A DNA stretch of 64,000 nt from Apteryx mantelli (GCF_036417845.1 NC_089978.1:141478288-141542287); one strand, 5' to 3'. Positions 1 to 12,354 are shown, numbered from the stretch's first letter. Notes: generated by a model not told the origin, from the sequence alone. Numbers and translations are program-made.

Positions 1-3000
1 CATGGCACGGTTCCGCTTTCCTGCACAGTCTTTGAAGGTGTTTCTGTGAGGCCCAGGAACAGCATATGTTAAAGCTTTACTAATTCATGAAAGGCTCCCC
101 CTCTACAGAGTGGAACTCCGAAAGGGGGATCATCCGCAGTTCCTCTCTACAGGGGCATAACACTAGGAAAGACCTAAATGATGCTGTGAGATGATTCAAG
201 GCCAGTAAACCTCTAGCAAGAAGGACATTCATCCTCCTCAGGATCCCTTGAGATCCACAGCTATCTGTTTCCATGAGGGGCCATCAGTGAGTTTTCTCCT
301 TCCATCTTCTGTGATTTTAAGGCCCAGTTCAAGCTGCAGGAGAAAGCCTGACATATGTGCATAGTGTCAATGCCCATGTTAGGTGTTGCTCTGCTCAGGT
401 TCAAAGGCTTTTCCAGGGGCTGATTTAAAGCACTTACATCAGTCTGCTGCTCTAAATCACTGAAACTTGGAGGTAAGTAGCTAATGTTAGATGGTGTGAA
501 TATGCCCATCTGTAGTCACCTCACAGGAGCAAGTGATGTCATGTTATAGAATAGCTTTGTCATCAGTTTGACAGGTATTTTACAATAAAAAATGCAGGGG
601 TGATGGTGGTGTGTGTTTGTTACAGGTACTTTTTTGTTTTTTATCATCTCCAGTTCTTCACACAAATGAGTTATTTATTAACTAACTGCTGCAATGTCGG
701 GTATAAACATTAACCAAGTGAGCAATGGATGTACACAGTTTGACAGCTGTTTGCTACATGTTCGCTTTGATGACATATATAGTTCTTAGCTGTCTAGTGA
801 CTTGTCCTATTGAAAGAAGAATCAGTTACAGAGCACAGTAAACTTGCTCCAGTGAAATCATTCCTTTCCCCTGCCTCCATCTTTCTTAATTTCCTATAAA
901 TTTCTAGCTATATTAGGGAGAAAAGGCCCTATTGCTGAATCTGTGTGAGACTGCAATGGAAAATTTTCCCCTGACACTTTCAGAAATGTCATGCAGAGTC
1001 CCTCAGATAGCTACAGCACTCTTAAATGGAATACAACTCACCCTTTTCCCCCTTTAATGTGTTCAGCAGACAGGTGGAGACCCAACTGGTGGCAAATTCC
1101 TAAGTATTTATATCCTTTAACTCTCAAATGATATGAACAAGTAATAGGAAATGTCATGCACTGAGCATATGAGTGATGTTCCCATTAATCAATCATCCAA
1201 AATAAACTGGATTATTGTGTCTGTTTGTACCATTCTGTAGCTATTTGCAGTTAGACACACTAAAAGAGCAAGCCTGACTCTTATCTGTTTTGCTGTGTGC
1301 GGAGATTTAGGGCCAGAATCTCTTACAAGTTCACTCCTCTTCCACACATGCTTTGGTCAGGCACAAGAGAGATTCATGAATGTAGAATATTATCAAGCTG
1401 GAATTGCCTATTTTCTGCTTTTAGCATTTGACTCCCACTTGGACGTAATTTTCAAGTGAGTATTGAAGCTATGAGGCAGTGTGGATACAGGCTTGAAGAA
1501 TGAGATCTTTAGCCGCTACAATCCAGCAATCAGGCCCAGCACATTTGGAGACAATCAAGGTTTTGAAAACAAGTGCAAACAAAACAAATGGTTTTTGAAT
1601 TCCTAGTTTCAAGAAAGAATGATTGATTCACCAGTTAAGCTGGTGACTGACTTTCTACATTTCCGGTTGAACAATGAAACTGGATGGAATTTGTGAGTTG
1701 CAGTAGAGGTCTAGTCTGTCTCACTTCCTGATTTTCTTGCATCAGTTTTAGCAGCAGACTAGTACTTTTAATGGATGTGTCACAGGACATCCAGGAATCC
1801 TAGAAAAGTGCTGCTATGTACATACATGGAGCAACTCACTCAATGTCCAATATAGAAAAAATCACTGCAAAGAACATGTAGTACTTCCAATTTGTTCCAG
1901 ACAGGTTTGAGTCACTGCATAGTTAGTACAGTCTCTCTCACAGCGAGAAACAATCTGCACAGGTAAGTACCTTGAGGCAAATTTATCTGCAGCACATTGA
2001 TTTGATAGGCATTGTAGGTCAACAAATGTAGGACCTGCTCAGCACATCTCATGCCCAAGTCTAGTGCCCCAGCCAATTTGCAGTACTGCTGCATTTGTGC
2101 TCCCACTCCCCTTTGAACCCCAATGTGGAGTTTATGGCCACGGTCCCACCAAGATGCATCGAAGCCATAGGAAGTACTTAGCTAATTAAAAGTGTGTTTG
2201 AAAGATTAGAGCCTCAACCACTTGATCATACCTGCTTAAAACACTGAAAACAGCATAGGTGTCTTATCGATCAGGATAGGGTTATACTAGCTTGTCCTCA
2301 AATGCAGAACAGATGTCCCTGAATCTATAGCACTGAGTCCATATAAAATGGAGACAATTTTAAAAAAATATAAGACTCCTTGGACTGATAATAATTCAGA
2401 AAAGATTTAGATGGTTTTGTTGCTTTATCTTTGTGTCTATTTGGTTTATTAAGTTCATAAGCTGGCTGCAGAACCGTGAGAAGAAACTAGAGAATGGCAC
2501 AGTACAGCTCTTTTGCACCATTCTAGAAGTGTAGAGGAACATATAACTGAAAGTAAGCATACGCTGTGCAGTTGCACTGTCATCTTACAGACAGCTATGG
2601 ATAGTGATGGGTGTAGCTGAGAATTAGGTCCAGGGAGTTTTTTAATGATACATTTCTGTGTGTATTTGTTACTAGGGGTTGTGCTAGTTTTTAAGGATTT
2701 CATACTTTCATTCCTTCAATTATGTGTACACAGCCTTGACTTGTTTAATTTCAGGGCCTTTTTACACACCCCCACTAATGTAAAGGGGCCTTTAAATGGA
2801 TGTAAATGTAATTTGCTACCATAAAAAAGACCAATTGAAAAGCACAACAACAATTTTTATTGGCCCAATAAAATCCTGAAGCCATGCTTCTTTGCAGGCA
2901 TGTCACAGGGATACGAAGTAGAGAGGGAATCTGAATATGTTTTTAACATCCACTGAGTTTAATCTGGACCAATCAAAATATATTATTCATTATCATATGA

Positions 3001-3354
3001 TTGTTGCAAAGTCTCTCTTCAGTATGGATTTAAGCTTGTAAACTTTAACTGTGCACATATTACTTTAACAATTTTAAGGTATAAATTCATATTTAATTTC
3101 CTGGGTTCATAATACTTGGTTTAGCAATAATGAGGTCAGCCCTACAATATTTTTCATTTTTAAAGTACTGACATACACCTCTAACTAAATTTTTTCCCAG
3201 AATAATATTGATCATAGAAATTTCTATACTGAAATTTCATAATAATTACAGGACCATCCTAATGCTTGATGGACAAATTTTCAGCCGGAGACACTGATGC
3301 ACAAGGAGATTTCTCAGTGTTAAATATGGAACAGATACAAGAGTCTTGACCTAG
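1..3354. other. Intergenic DNA upstream of DUSP16, no gene seen
   Basis: AT-rich single-copy-looking sequence. Open frames here are short (about 60-80 codons), lack recognisable domains and have no convincing splice-site pairing, so none is called. No tRNA, rRNA or repeat family was recognised. In mammals the divergent neighbour of DUSP16 is CREBL2, but I found no bZIP coding exon here on either strand. Confidence 0.6.
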
Positions 3355-3625
3355 ACCATACAATAATTTAGGTTAGAAGGGGCCTCTGGAGTCCAGCTAG
3401 TCTAACTCCCTGTGCACAGCAGAGCCAACTTTGAAGTTAGATCCAACCTTGAAGTTAGCTCAGATTGCTGAGGGCTTTGACCATTCAAGTTTTGAATATC
3501 TTCTAGGATGGAGATGCCACAGTCTCTCTAGGCACCTGTGCCAGTGCTTGACCACCTCCTCTGTGAAGAACTTTCTTCTACTATTGTCTGGCAAATGTCA
3601 ATCTAATGACTGACTTCTGTCAGAA
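3355..3625 (-). mobile_element. CR1 LINE 3-prime end fragment (avian type)
   Basis: Read on the + strand, this begins with an AGGTTAGAAGGGGCCTCTGG-like segment followed by TCCAGCTAGTCTAACTCCC. It continues through TTTTGAATATCTTCTAGGATGGAGAT, the block on CAGTCTCTCTAGGCACCTGTGCCAGTGCTTGACCACC and AAGAACTTTCTTCTA. This is the reverse complement of the 3-prime end of chicken-repeat-1 elements as I know them in birds, so the element is on the minus strand with its 3-prime terminus near 3355. It is a 5-prime-truncated, diverged copy with no coding capacity. A 16-bp internal duplication (3425-3440 and 3443-3458, one mismatch) is not part of the usual family sequence. The family match is from recall, and a repeat-library search would settle the subfamily. 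Confidence 0.8.
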
Positions 3626-6600
3626 GGGGTAATCTCATTCTACTTCTTCTGCTGGATTAGCAATTGAATTGACTCGTTTTGCGGTATGACAATGCCAGAT
3701 CCACAACAAAGAAAACAGCAAGAGCTCACAGGGAGAAGCAGAGGGTAGGAAACTGAGAGAGCATCTTCTTTTGGCATCAGCAAGCTGTTACATGCACTCA
3801 ACCAGGTCATCTGCCCACATCTTCTCAAATTCTTTACACCCATGTAAATAGGGTCTGCCACTGACACAAACTGGTTCACTCTTCTCCCAATTGCTATGCA
3901 TGCTTGTTCCCGTGTTGCCCTCTCTTATGTGGTGGTTTGAGTATTTGTTCATTCACACACTGTAAAACAAACTGGGGACTAAGCTGCACTAAAAATAACT
4001 TTTATTTGTTTGCTTTTGGGGAAGATTTTAGCATGGATCAGGACTTTGATCTAATTCACTGCATAGGTGAGCAACTCCTTGCTCCAGCAAAATGATGGGG
4101 CAGCACTGGGGCCGAACCTCCTCTTTCAGTGCCATTTCCAGCTTACGCTTATACTGTTTGTGCAACTGCATTCTGATCTCTTGCTGGAACTATATGATAA
4201 AAAGGTATTTAAAATGAATCATCCGTTAAAATAACCGCTTTTCTTAAACAGTAGCTGACATCATTTAATTGTAGCTCCTAGTAGAGAATAACAGATGAAT
4301 AAACATACAATTTCTGCAACTTAGTAATTAGACAGGCCCTTCTAACAGGGACCTCTTTTTCCTTTTGTATTCTGAAACTCAAATTGCATCTAACATTCTC
4401 CCATAAATGTCTCCACTGACTGGAACGCAAAAGGATCTATCCTCATATGCTGCTGTCTAAGAAGTTCTTCCAAGCTTACACAGTTCCCAATAAATGTCTT
4501 GGAAAATCATGTCCTCTAATTGAAACTCCCCTTCTTAAAAAAAAACTTCTGTCCTGTTGGTTTTCATAACAGCCTGTTTAGATTTTAAATGAGCACAAAG
4601 ATGCACATTCTTCAACATATGTTTATTTGGAAACGGCTTTTGGTCAGCGGCTTGAAACAATTTTTTAATGATTTGTTAATGATTCTTTCCCCCAGCTACA
4701 GGTAGAAAAAGTGGCAAACTGCTTTGGAAGAGAAAATACTGAAATCACTTGACAAAATCCTGTTCTTTCAAGATTTTCAGCTCAACATTGTAGCCACTGT
4801 ATAGCTAAAAGAGTTGTACCTGCACCTAATACACAGAAGCCAAGCAGTTCCTGAACATCTGAACAGTAGTCCAGAAGACAATATCAAAAAAACAAGCAGT
4901 CCTTCACCTCACCTCCACCTTAGATTTTTGAACTCAGATTGTTGCTAAAATAGGTATATTCTAACCTTGCATCCTAAAAAAAATTAAATGCCAGGCTCTG
5001 AAATCTTCACATGCTGCTTTTCCATGTAACCTGATATTTTCACCTGTCCTTCTTGACAAACTGCTGTCTGTTGTTGACAATTGGGCTAGTACCAGACTGA
5101 CAGTTTTCTGACCAGTGCATTTACAAAACAAGAAACTCTTCAGAGTTAACACTTTTTTTTTTTTTTGTGAATGTTTTTACTGCAAGGCCAAAATATTGAT
5201 ATTCTGGATGTTATCCACTTAAAGGTTTATGTGAATGAAAGCTTATAAATGAAGGTCATTGTGCTCCTCATGCCTTTTTTTCCCACACTGACAATAAATA
5301 GCAATTAACTTGGTTTTCTTTTCTCTTTTAGAACTCAAGTATTTTTCATTTCCAGTATGGTTTTGTCTCTCTTCTCCTTTTTTGATATGAGGCTCTTTTT
5401 ATCCATTAAATACATTTTAAGAATTTCACGGAAGATGAATCCATCTCTTTCACAATCTCTTTGAATAACAGTGTAGGTTCACTTGAGTATTACGGCAACA
5501 CCCAAACTGCAGCCTGGAAATAGAAATAAAATAAACAGCAATATATCAAATCCAAAAGGCTTAGGATATCAGTAAGTGTCAGGAGTTGTTAAAGATAGGC
5601 AGAAATAACAAAATGGATTAGGAGAAATGGTGAAAACTCTAAAACTGTTAGAAAATTTCCTCTTTTGAGTATATATCTAGAAAATAAGAAATATGTGAGG
5701 TTGGTCTTTAATATCACAGGTTATTTTTTCACTTTCTACACTCAAACCTTGAAATGAGTTTTCTGATTGTGAGCTTACTTCATCATGCTGTCAAGACAGT
5801 AAATGTGTTTAATGTTTTTACATAATTTCATATTATATTTCACATATCATAACTTTAAAGCATGTTATGGATGTTGTCCTTTTTCATCAGATTCTCGGTA
5901 CTGTTAAGAAAATATTTCATTCTATGAAAAAAACTGTCTAAAATGTATTTAAACTTGGTAATTTGCCATACTGTCTATCATTTAAAGTATTCAAGTAGTT
6001 AAAACAAAGGATATGAATAGTCAAAGACCTCATACATTTTATATTGCCCTCATAATAAACAAAAATACATTTTAGTTCTGATTCATCATTGGCCACAAAC
6101 AAAACATGAACATACTGAGTCAATCTTCAGCTAGTATAAATTGGCATAGCAACTGAAGGGTTATTTGAGCAATGTTGATTTACACCATCTGTGCTTAGAG
6201 CTCATTACAAGTTGATTTCAATGCAAGAACATCAGCCTAAAGCCAAGTGACTAGCAGTGAGTAAGGGTTAATAGAAACAAGGTGGGAAGGGGTGTTTATT
6301 GTGACAGAATTATCTTAATTTCTGGAATGTGTTTGTGATTTTTTTTTAAATGTATCACTTCATTTATTTTGATTTTTGTTATTTAAATATTTTCTCTTCA
6401 GATATACAGAAAAGTGAGAAATGTTGCTAGTTAGGTTTCTCACTTTCTGTAGATTTGTCTGAACTTGCTGTTTCTTGAGAACAGTATTTCATTATTCTGT
6501 TTCTTGATGACAACATGTTATTATGCTCCTTTTCTGTAAATAATGTTTATTATGATCTCCAATTTCAAATGGCTTCTCAAAACCTAATCTTGCTATTGCA

Positions 6601-6914
6601 CATAAAAGTAATCGCAAAAGTGACTTAACCTTCAAAATAGCTGCTTTTTTCAGTCTAAGATGATTAGGATCAATCAAAAATCCCTAAGCTTTGTAAAGCT
6701 TGTCTATAGAATCACAAGTTATTATTTCTTCCTTTGTCTTTTCTCATCACCTTCTATTATCTATCTTACGTATATACTTTTTTTTTTTTGTCTCTAATTG
6801 CAGACTGAGCTAACAAACTTCTGTGCAAGTGCTTAATTTTACTAAATGTGACTGCTTGGGTAAGTAAAAATTACTACCCTTTCTTTTGCAAGATGGAAGA
6901 GAAGAGCAGAAAAA
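3626..6914. other. Intergenic DNA, nothing recognised
   Basis: AT-rich sequence without a supportable gene, RNA or repeat family. It contains a T run near 5153-5166, and short chance ORFs only. Confidence 0.6.
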
Positions 6915-7070
6915 GGATGGGCTAATGGTTAGATCTAAAATTTAGGAGCACTTGGTTCAGTTCTTTGTTCCACTGTCTTGCTGTACTACCTTGAATAAGT
7001 CACTTTATCTCAGTAACTCAGTCTTGTATCCATACTCTTCTGCCCCACAGAAGGCCTATGAAAATAGAGT
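6915..7070 (+). mobile_element. Probable MIR / core-SINE relic
   Basis: The order of features resembles an ancient tRNA-derived SINE: a GGGCTAATGGTTAGATCTAA head, then GGAGCACTTGGTTCAGTTC, then a stretch reading CTGTACTACCTTGAATAAGTC followed by ACTTTATCTCAGTAACTCAGT. In amniote MIR-type SINEs the matching order is a tRNA-like head, 'gggttcaattcc', 'gtgtgaccttgggcaagtcact' and 'cctctgtgcctcagtttcc'. The copy is heavily diverged and both ends are uncertain. The identification rests on recalled family structure. A profile search against amniote SINE models would confirm or reject it. Confidence 0.5.
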
Positions 7071-10000
7071 GTGTTCAGACATTATAGAGATAGTGATCAC
7101 GTAAATTCTTGTTGACTAATGGATAAGAGATTTCTGAAATAGGGAGATACAGGCAAGCAGAGAGCTGATGCTGATAACTTTCTGCTTCCTTTTTCCCTGT
7201 ACTACCTGCTGCTCCTGTTCCTGTATTTCTCCCTACAACTGCTAATTTCTCTTCCACTGCTCTAAATCCTCTGATACTTCCTCCATCGTCCCACAGAGCA
7301 AGAATATTGTCCTACTTTTCCTCCCAGTTCAAAAACACATATCTGCATTGTTCCTAGACCTCTCTGCTCGCACACCATCTCCAGTCTCTTTGACATGCTA
7401 AGAATCTGGCAGTGCTAGAGAAGCTTCAGAAGAGTGATAGAAGTATGAAAATTACCTGCAGCAACAGAATAGTGAGGTTATTCATATCTGAGTATTTTCC
7501 AGAGAGCTTCCCAGGATCTGATGCATGCACAGTAAGGAAGAATGAGGAGATATGAGTTGTTCTCAACCCATCTTTTCCTCCTAGCTTTGTGGCTTTCCAC
7601 CCTATGTCTCTGATGCCTGTATTTTTCACCCTACTGAAATTCTTCCTCTCTAGACTGAGCTCTGTGATCTCTCAGCTATCCTTATCTGCTAACTTTTCTC
7701 TCTTCTGCTCTTTCCCCACCCTCAGTCCTACATCTTCTATTTCTACCTGCTTCCATTCTCCTAATGGAAGAGGGAAGGGAAGGTTCCCATTGCTGCTCCC
7801 TCACAGGCCTGCACTTCTCCAAGTAACAAAGCTAGCAGTGTCTCAAAATGCTACCAACATATCATTTTATTTATCTCAGCAAGCCTTCCAATTTTAAATA
7901 CCCTAAAGGGCTGTCTATAGCAGCTGTGCCTGGTAGAGCAGTCTGCTCTGAAAGTAGATTAGGCCAAACTACCTAATACCTCTGAAGCTGTCTGTGAAAT
8001 GGTCATCACCTCACTTCCCATCTGCTGATTTGGGTTTCCCCTAATCCATTTCAGCCCAACCCCCCCCCCCCCAAAAAAAAAAAAAAAAGCCAGTTTAGCA
8101 GACATCTACTATTTAAACTGCTTAAGCTATTCTGGTTGACTTTGACTGAAACAAGTTTGGGTGCAACTGCATGAGTAGCTCACAAGTAGGTAGGAAAGGC
8201 AGTAACCTTTGGCAGAAGACAGCTGTGACAGTCATTGGGGAGGAGGCAGGGAATGGTAACCCCTTCAGCAACCCAACTTCAGCCTGTGGAGGAAGTGAAT
8301 ACCAATGCAGGGATTTTAAAGCATGGTAAACTCCGTGTTTTAAGTTCAGTTCCCATTTATTTCGCAAGAGGTTCCCTTAGAAAACCACTCCTCTCCACTA
8401 TGCAGAAAACATGATGACGTTATTCAAACTGTCTTTCATCTTTCCCCTGTTTAATCACTGCTGATTAACCCAGTGAAGTGCCACAAAATCCACTAGGTGG
8501 AAAGGAAACAAAATGTCAGGCATGCTAACTTTTAAAAAATAAATAAGCAGAAACCTTTGTAAACAAGCTGTATAACCTGCAGTTCTCAAAAGTACCTATC
8601 TATTCCCCCTCTCCAGCAATAGGGGTAGTGAGTAGTGACATGCAGTCACTCCTTCTGACAGAAGCAGAACATGGACTTGTAGAACACAGGGGAGCACCAA
8701 AGATCAAATACTGTTGTATATAACCTGTTAGCCACCACAATGTCTCCTTTTACCCCACATAGATACTTCAGGACTTCTAGTGAGCTTGATAAGTAGACGC
8801 AAGAAAGGGATATTAACTTTAACTCCTTCAGTACTGCTTTGCCAAAAGGGGGCAGTGAGTGCTATGTGCTAAAGCCAAAAAAAATCCATTGCCAGAAATT
8901 TAGCAAAACACATTTCATATAATCAACAGATCTTTAAACAACTGGGGAAGCAAGCTTAGCAGTCAGAGTCACAGGCAAGGACAGACTGTTTAGCTCATAG
9001 ATGGTTCAGGTGCGTGTTGACTAAAAGTGTTTACAAAACTATGGCCTGACTCCACCTCTGGTTTGTGACTGCAGTGCAAGCCATTCTCAGGAGCCTGCTG
9101 TGCAAGTGCAGGAGAAAGAAAGGCTTTCACAAAAAAAAAATAGGCTGAAGTCAGACTCTGACATGCAAACAAATTACTGCTCCTTCATGAGTGACCACCT
9201 GCCAGTTGAGGCATGTTAACTGCCAACATGTGCGCTCTTAGCCCATTGCAAATAGAAGGCAAAGCACACTGCCTTTAACCTTAATGAAGGTCAGATGCTC
9301 CTTGGTTTGAGCCCTCAAAACTACTTCTCTTTGGGTTAGCCTACCTGTTGGAAACAGTATAGTCTTACTGGCACAGTAACTATATACCACACCCCCCCTA
9401 AATCCATCTTTCATCTCAAACTCAGCTAAAAATAAAAAGTTATTCCCAGTAATAACTTCAGCCTGCAGGAGTTATTGTGATATAACAATCTATCTTTATA
9501 GATTATAAATCTATCTCTAAGAATCTATCTCTAATATATTCTTTATAACATGAGGAAAAAAAATTCTGAGTCCATATTGGATAAACTTTAATTTGCTGTG
9601 CTGGTCTTTTTTGTGTATATCCTTTTTCAGTTAAAAAATAAAAATATTCCAAAAGATCACAAGTACTTTTTATTCTTACACTTTTACAATGAGGAAACTT
9701 TTTTTAATCTCTCAATTAAAAAAGAAAAGAACACTTGCATAACACGTTAACAGGTTCTGATGATAAAAGGAAAGAGAGGATTCAAGTATCTTTCCTCTTC
9801 AACACATGTCTCTTTCTGCTGTTCCCCACTTCTATTTGTGAGGATAATATCCTGGATCTACTTGTTCTTGCACTTCTCTGGTCTGAATAAGCCAGTGCCC
9901 TGGCTTTTCCTTGCGTTTCTTTGGCACACTCCCTGTTCCCCTTCATAGAAATGGGTCAGTGCTGGCTTTCACTGTTGTGGGTATTTGGGAGTTGCAGGAC

Positions 10001-10635
10001 ATATCTCTAGGGCCACTGGTAATAGAGGCAAAAAGGCAAATTTGCTCTTTAGCTACTACAAGAAACATACATGCAAAATAGCAAACGTACCTATGGAAAT
10101 TACTTTGCCACAGTTTCTTCACTGCTTTTGGTCATTCTTTGGTCCGAGTGTCATAAGGAGTTCAGACTTCTCTCTACTATGCTACCACATATTACGCACT
10201 CCCCCTTGTAGAGGAAGTTACTGTTCAGCACGAGCGCTAACAAAGCTTCTTCAAGAGAGAGGAGACTCAGCTTTTAAAATTCGGGTTCTTTGTCAAGGTG
10301 GTTCTCAGTCAATTTTGTCAGGACAGGGACAAGCACCATATGATTTGTTTTGTAGTTGCCTGCTTCCCAAAATATGAATCACACAAACTGTGGGTAATAG
10401 TCATGTGTCTTTCCAAAGGTGCTTCATCTGAAGGGACAGCCGTGAAAGTCTAAGGACCCACGCGGTTAACAATCTTTCTCCTGCCATCTTCTGGGGTTTG
10501 TCATGTAGGGATTCAAAAGTCAGTGGATAAGACTAAATGGAGCTCTTGAATCCTGACACTTAAGACTTCCTGCATATCAAACAGAACCTGGAAACTCAGC
10601 TTAGTGATGGTACTCTGTGATGGTATCAGGGATGT
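7071..10635. other. Intergenic DNA, no supported gene
   Basis: No gene was recognised. The longest open frame (9985-10377, 130 codons, + strand) has no recognisable domain and no supporting context. It is treated as a chance ORF. A 13-bp direct repeat (9508-9520 and 9522-9534, AATCTATCTCTAA) sits in an AT-rich patch. Confidence 0.55.
8060..8088. repeat. C13A16 double homopolymer tract
   Basis: Thirteen C are followed immediately by sixteen A, with no interruption. On the opposite strand this is T16G13. Exact lengths in such tracts are often unreliable in assemblies. Confidence 0.9.
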
Positions 10636-10636
10636 T

Positions 10637-10699
<63 letters not shown>
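10637..10699. repeat. (TG)n-(AG)n compound microsatellite
   Basis: About eleven TG units pass directly into about twenty AG units with one small interruption (AAAG near 10675). The tract lies about 0.4-0.5 kb upstream of the CpG island, on the promoter-proximal side. Confidence 0.95.
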
Positions 10700-10701
<2 letters not shown>

Positions 10702-10884
10702 AGCATTGTAGACTACTCCAGAAGTACTTAGAACAGGGTTGTGGAAGGCAGATATGTCCCATCAAATCCTTGATGTATGTGTGCCTTGTTCGTTAAAGTC
10801 TGTAACTAACCAAAATGAATGTGTTAGACAAAATATTGTGTTTATGTATATCTAAATTTCCAGACAACTTTCATTTTCTTCAAG

Positions 10885-10901
10885 TTTTTTTTTTTTTTTT
10901 T
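10885..10901. repeat. T17 homopolymer
   Basis: Seventeen consecutive T. It sits just upstream of the CpG island. Confidence 0.9.
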
Positions 10902-11782
10902 AATTTAACAAGGTATGTGAAGGGTGAAAGCCCTCAACTTTCAGTGCAGTCTACAGGGCGCTCTGCACACATCAATTCATGCCACAACCAAAGGATTTGA
11001 AGTTGTAACAATTTAACTATTGCACGTATCTCAGTGTTCCTTTTTAAAGGATGACAACTGCCTTCACAAAGCCACCTGGAGCGCTTCTTGCCCAGAAGCG
11101 CAGTTGCATGCCGGGTGAGTAGCATTATCACCTTTCTGCATGACCTGGCACCCACACGCTTGGAGGGGGAGTGCAGGGATGGTGACGGAGGCCTAACCAA
11201 AGCATGCAGAGCCTCGAGGGATGGAGGGCACGTGCCTGGGCGCTGGCTAGGGGGGGTGGATGGGGGGCGTGAAATCGTCCTTCCCTTCTGGCAAAGGTGC
11301 TCGCTTTGGGGCCCGAGGGAGGGTGGGCGAGGGGGGCAGGAGGGCACGGAGGTGTCAAGGAGAAGGCAGGCGGCGAGGTGCTGGCTGAAGGGAGGGCAGA
11401 AGAGCGAGGGATGGAGGAGGAGAAGGGCAGGCCTGGCCCAGTCCGGCCCGGCCGCGACGCGAGGAGGTGCGAACGGGGGCGGGGGAAGGGCCACGGCCGC
11501 CGCCGCGGCTCCTTGGTGGCTCCGCCCCGGGGCTGGCCCAGCAACCTTGCGCCCAAACGGGAGTGCGGGGGCGAGCAGCGCCTGTCCGTTGCCCGGGCCC
11601 GGGCCCGGCCCCGGCACAGCATAGTAGCCTGAGCCCCCGCCGCCGCCCCGCCCGGCGGCACCGGCACCGGGACCGCGGCGCTTGTCCCCTCGCACGGATC
11701 CTCTCCCCTCTCCTCCTCTTTCTCCTTCTCTCTCTCCCTTCCTTCCCTCCCCCCCACTCCCCGTCTGAGTTCATTCACTGGG

Positions 11783-11830
11783 ATTGGTTTCAAATGACGC
11801 CATCGCTTTATTTTTACACCAATGACCTCA
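11783..11830 (+). promoter_or_regulatory. DUSP16: CCAAT / CRE-like / AT-rich core promoter cluster
   Basis: Within 48 bp there is an inverted CCAAT box (ATTGG, 11,783-11,787), a CRE/ATF-like TGACGCCA (11,795-11,802), a TATA-like TTTATTTTTA (about 11,807-11,816), a direct CCAAT (11,819-11,823) and a second CRE-like TGACCTCA (11,823-11,830). The cluster sits at the downstream edge of the GC-rich core and upstream of the proposed first exon, so transcription could start in the following 20-300 bp. The motifs are seen directly. Their use is inferred. Confidence 0.5.
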
Positions 11831-11839
11831 TCCCAGCAG

Positions 11840-12354
11840 CTTGAAGTTTACTGAGCAGCAAAATTCTTTTTTTTTTCCTCCCTCTCTCCTCCTCCGTGTG
11901 TCTCCTCTAACCATTTATTAGTGATTGTTTGGTTCCTTTAGGGAACCTAAGCCTTTTTAGAAAAACAAACAAACAACTTTCTCTCCCTTTCCGTGGCTTT
12001 TCGGTCCTGCTCCCGCCTCCAACCGCCGGATCACTGTCCCTTTTTAATTTTCTCAAGCCATCTTGGGGGGGCGAGGGGGGAGAAGACAGAGAGAAAAAAA
12101 AAGCCTCTAAATGCTTCCTTTTTCTTCTTCTCTCCCCTCCTACCTTCAAGCTTCCCCCTCTTAAAAAGACCAGAATAGATGGTTTTTTAGTTACAGGATT
12201 TTTTGTTTAATTATTATTCAAGAAGAAGGAGAAAGAGAAGCTCTCCCAGCGGCTGGAAGGAGACAAAGTTGGTTCTGGCAGCAGCGGAGAGAGGCTGGTG
12301 GCAACTTTTATTCCTACCAAAGGGGACAAACCAGAGGGGGGGGGCGTGAAAACA
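11840..12354 (+). other. DUSP16: Proposed non-coding exon 1 of DUSP16 (5-prime boundary approximate)
   Basis: The interval downstream of the core-promoter cluster ends at a good splice donor, ACA|GTAAGT, with GT at 12,355-12,356. DUSP16 in other vertebrates has a non-coding first exon far upstream of the ATG exon, which fits the 38-kb gap seen here. The transcription start is not determined and the exon may be much shorter, since a purine-rich stretch after 12,210 looks like a plausible 5-prime leader. An alternative donor, CCGG|GTAAGG (GT at 12,649-12,650), could define a longer or separate first exon. RNA-seq or CAGE would decide. Confidence 0.5.

Noticed and set aside
9985-10377. 130-codon plus-strand ORF
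   Set aside because: Longest ORF outside GC-rich DNA, but no recognisable domain, no Kozak or splice context, and within chance expectation for 64 kb.
10934-11793. Minus-strand ORFs of 253, 221 and 139 codons in the CpG island
   Set aside because: Low-complexity Pro/Arg/Gly/Ala-rich translations overlapping in several frames of GC-rich DNA. No domain or splice support.
11088-11844. Plus-strand ORFs of 178, 111 and 125 codons in the CpG island
   Set aside because: Same composition effect as the antisense ORFs. They overlap the promoter core and have no family resemblance.
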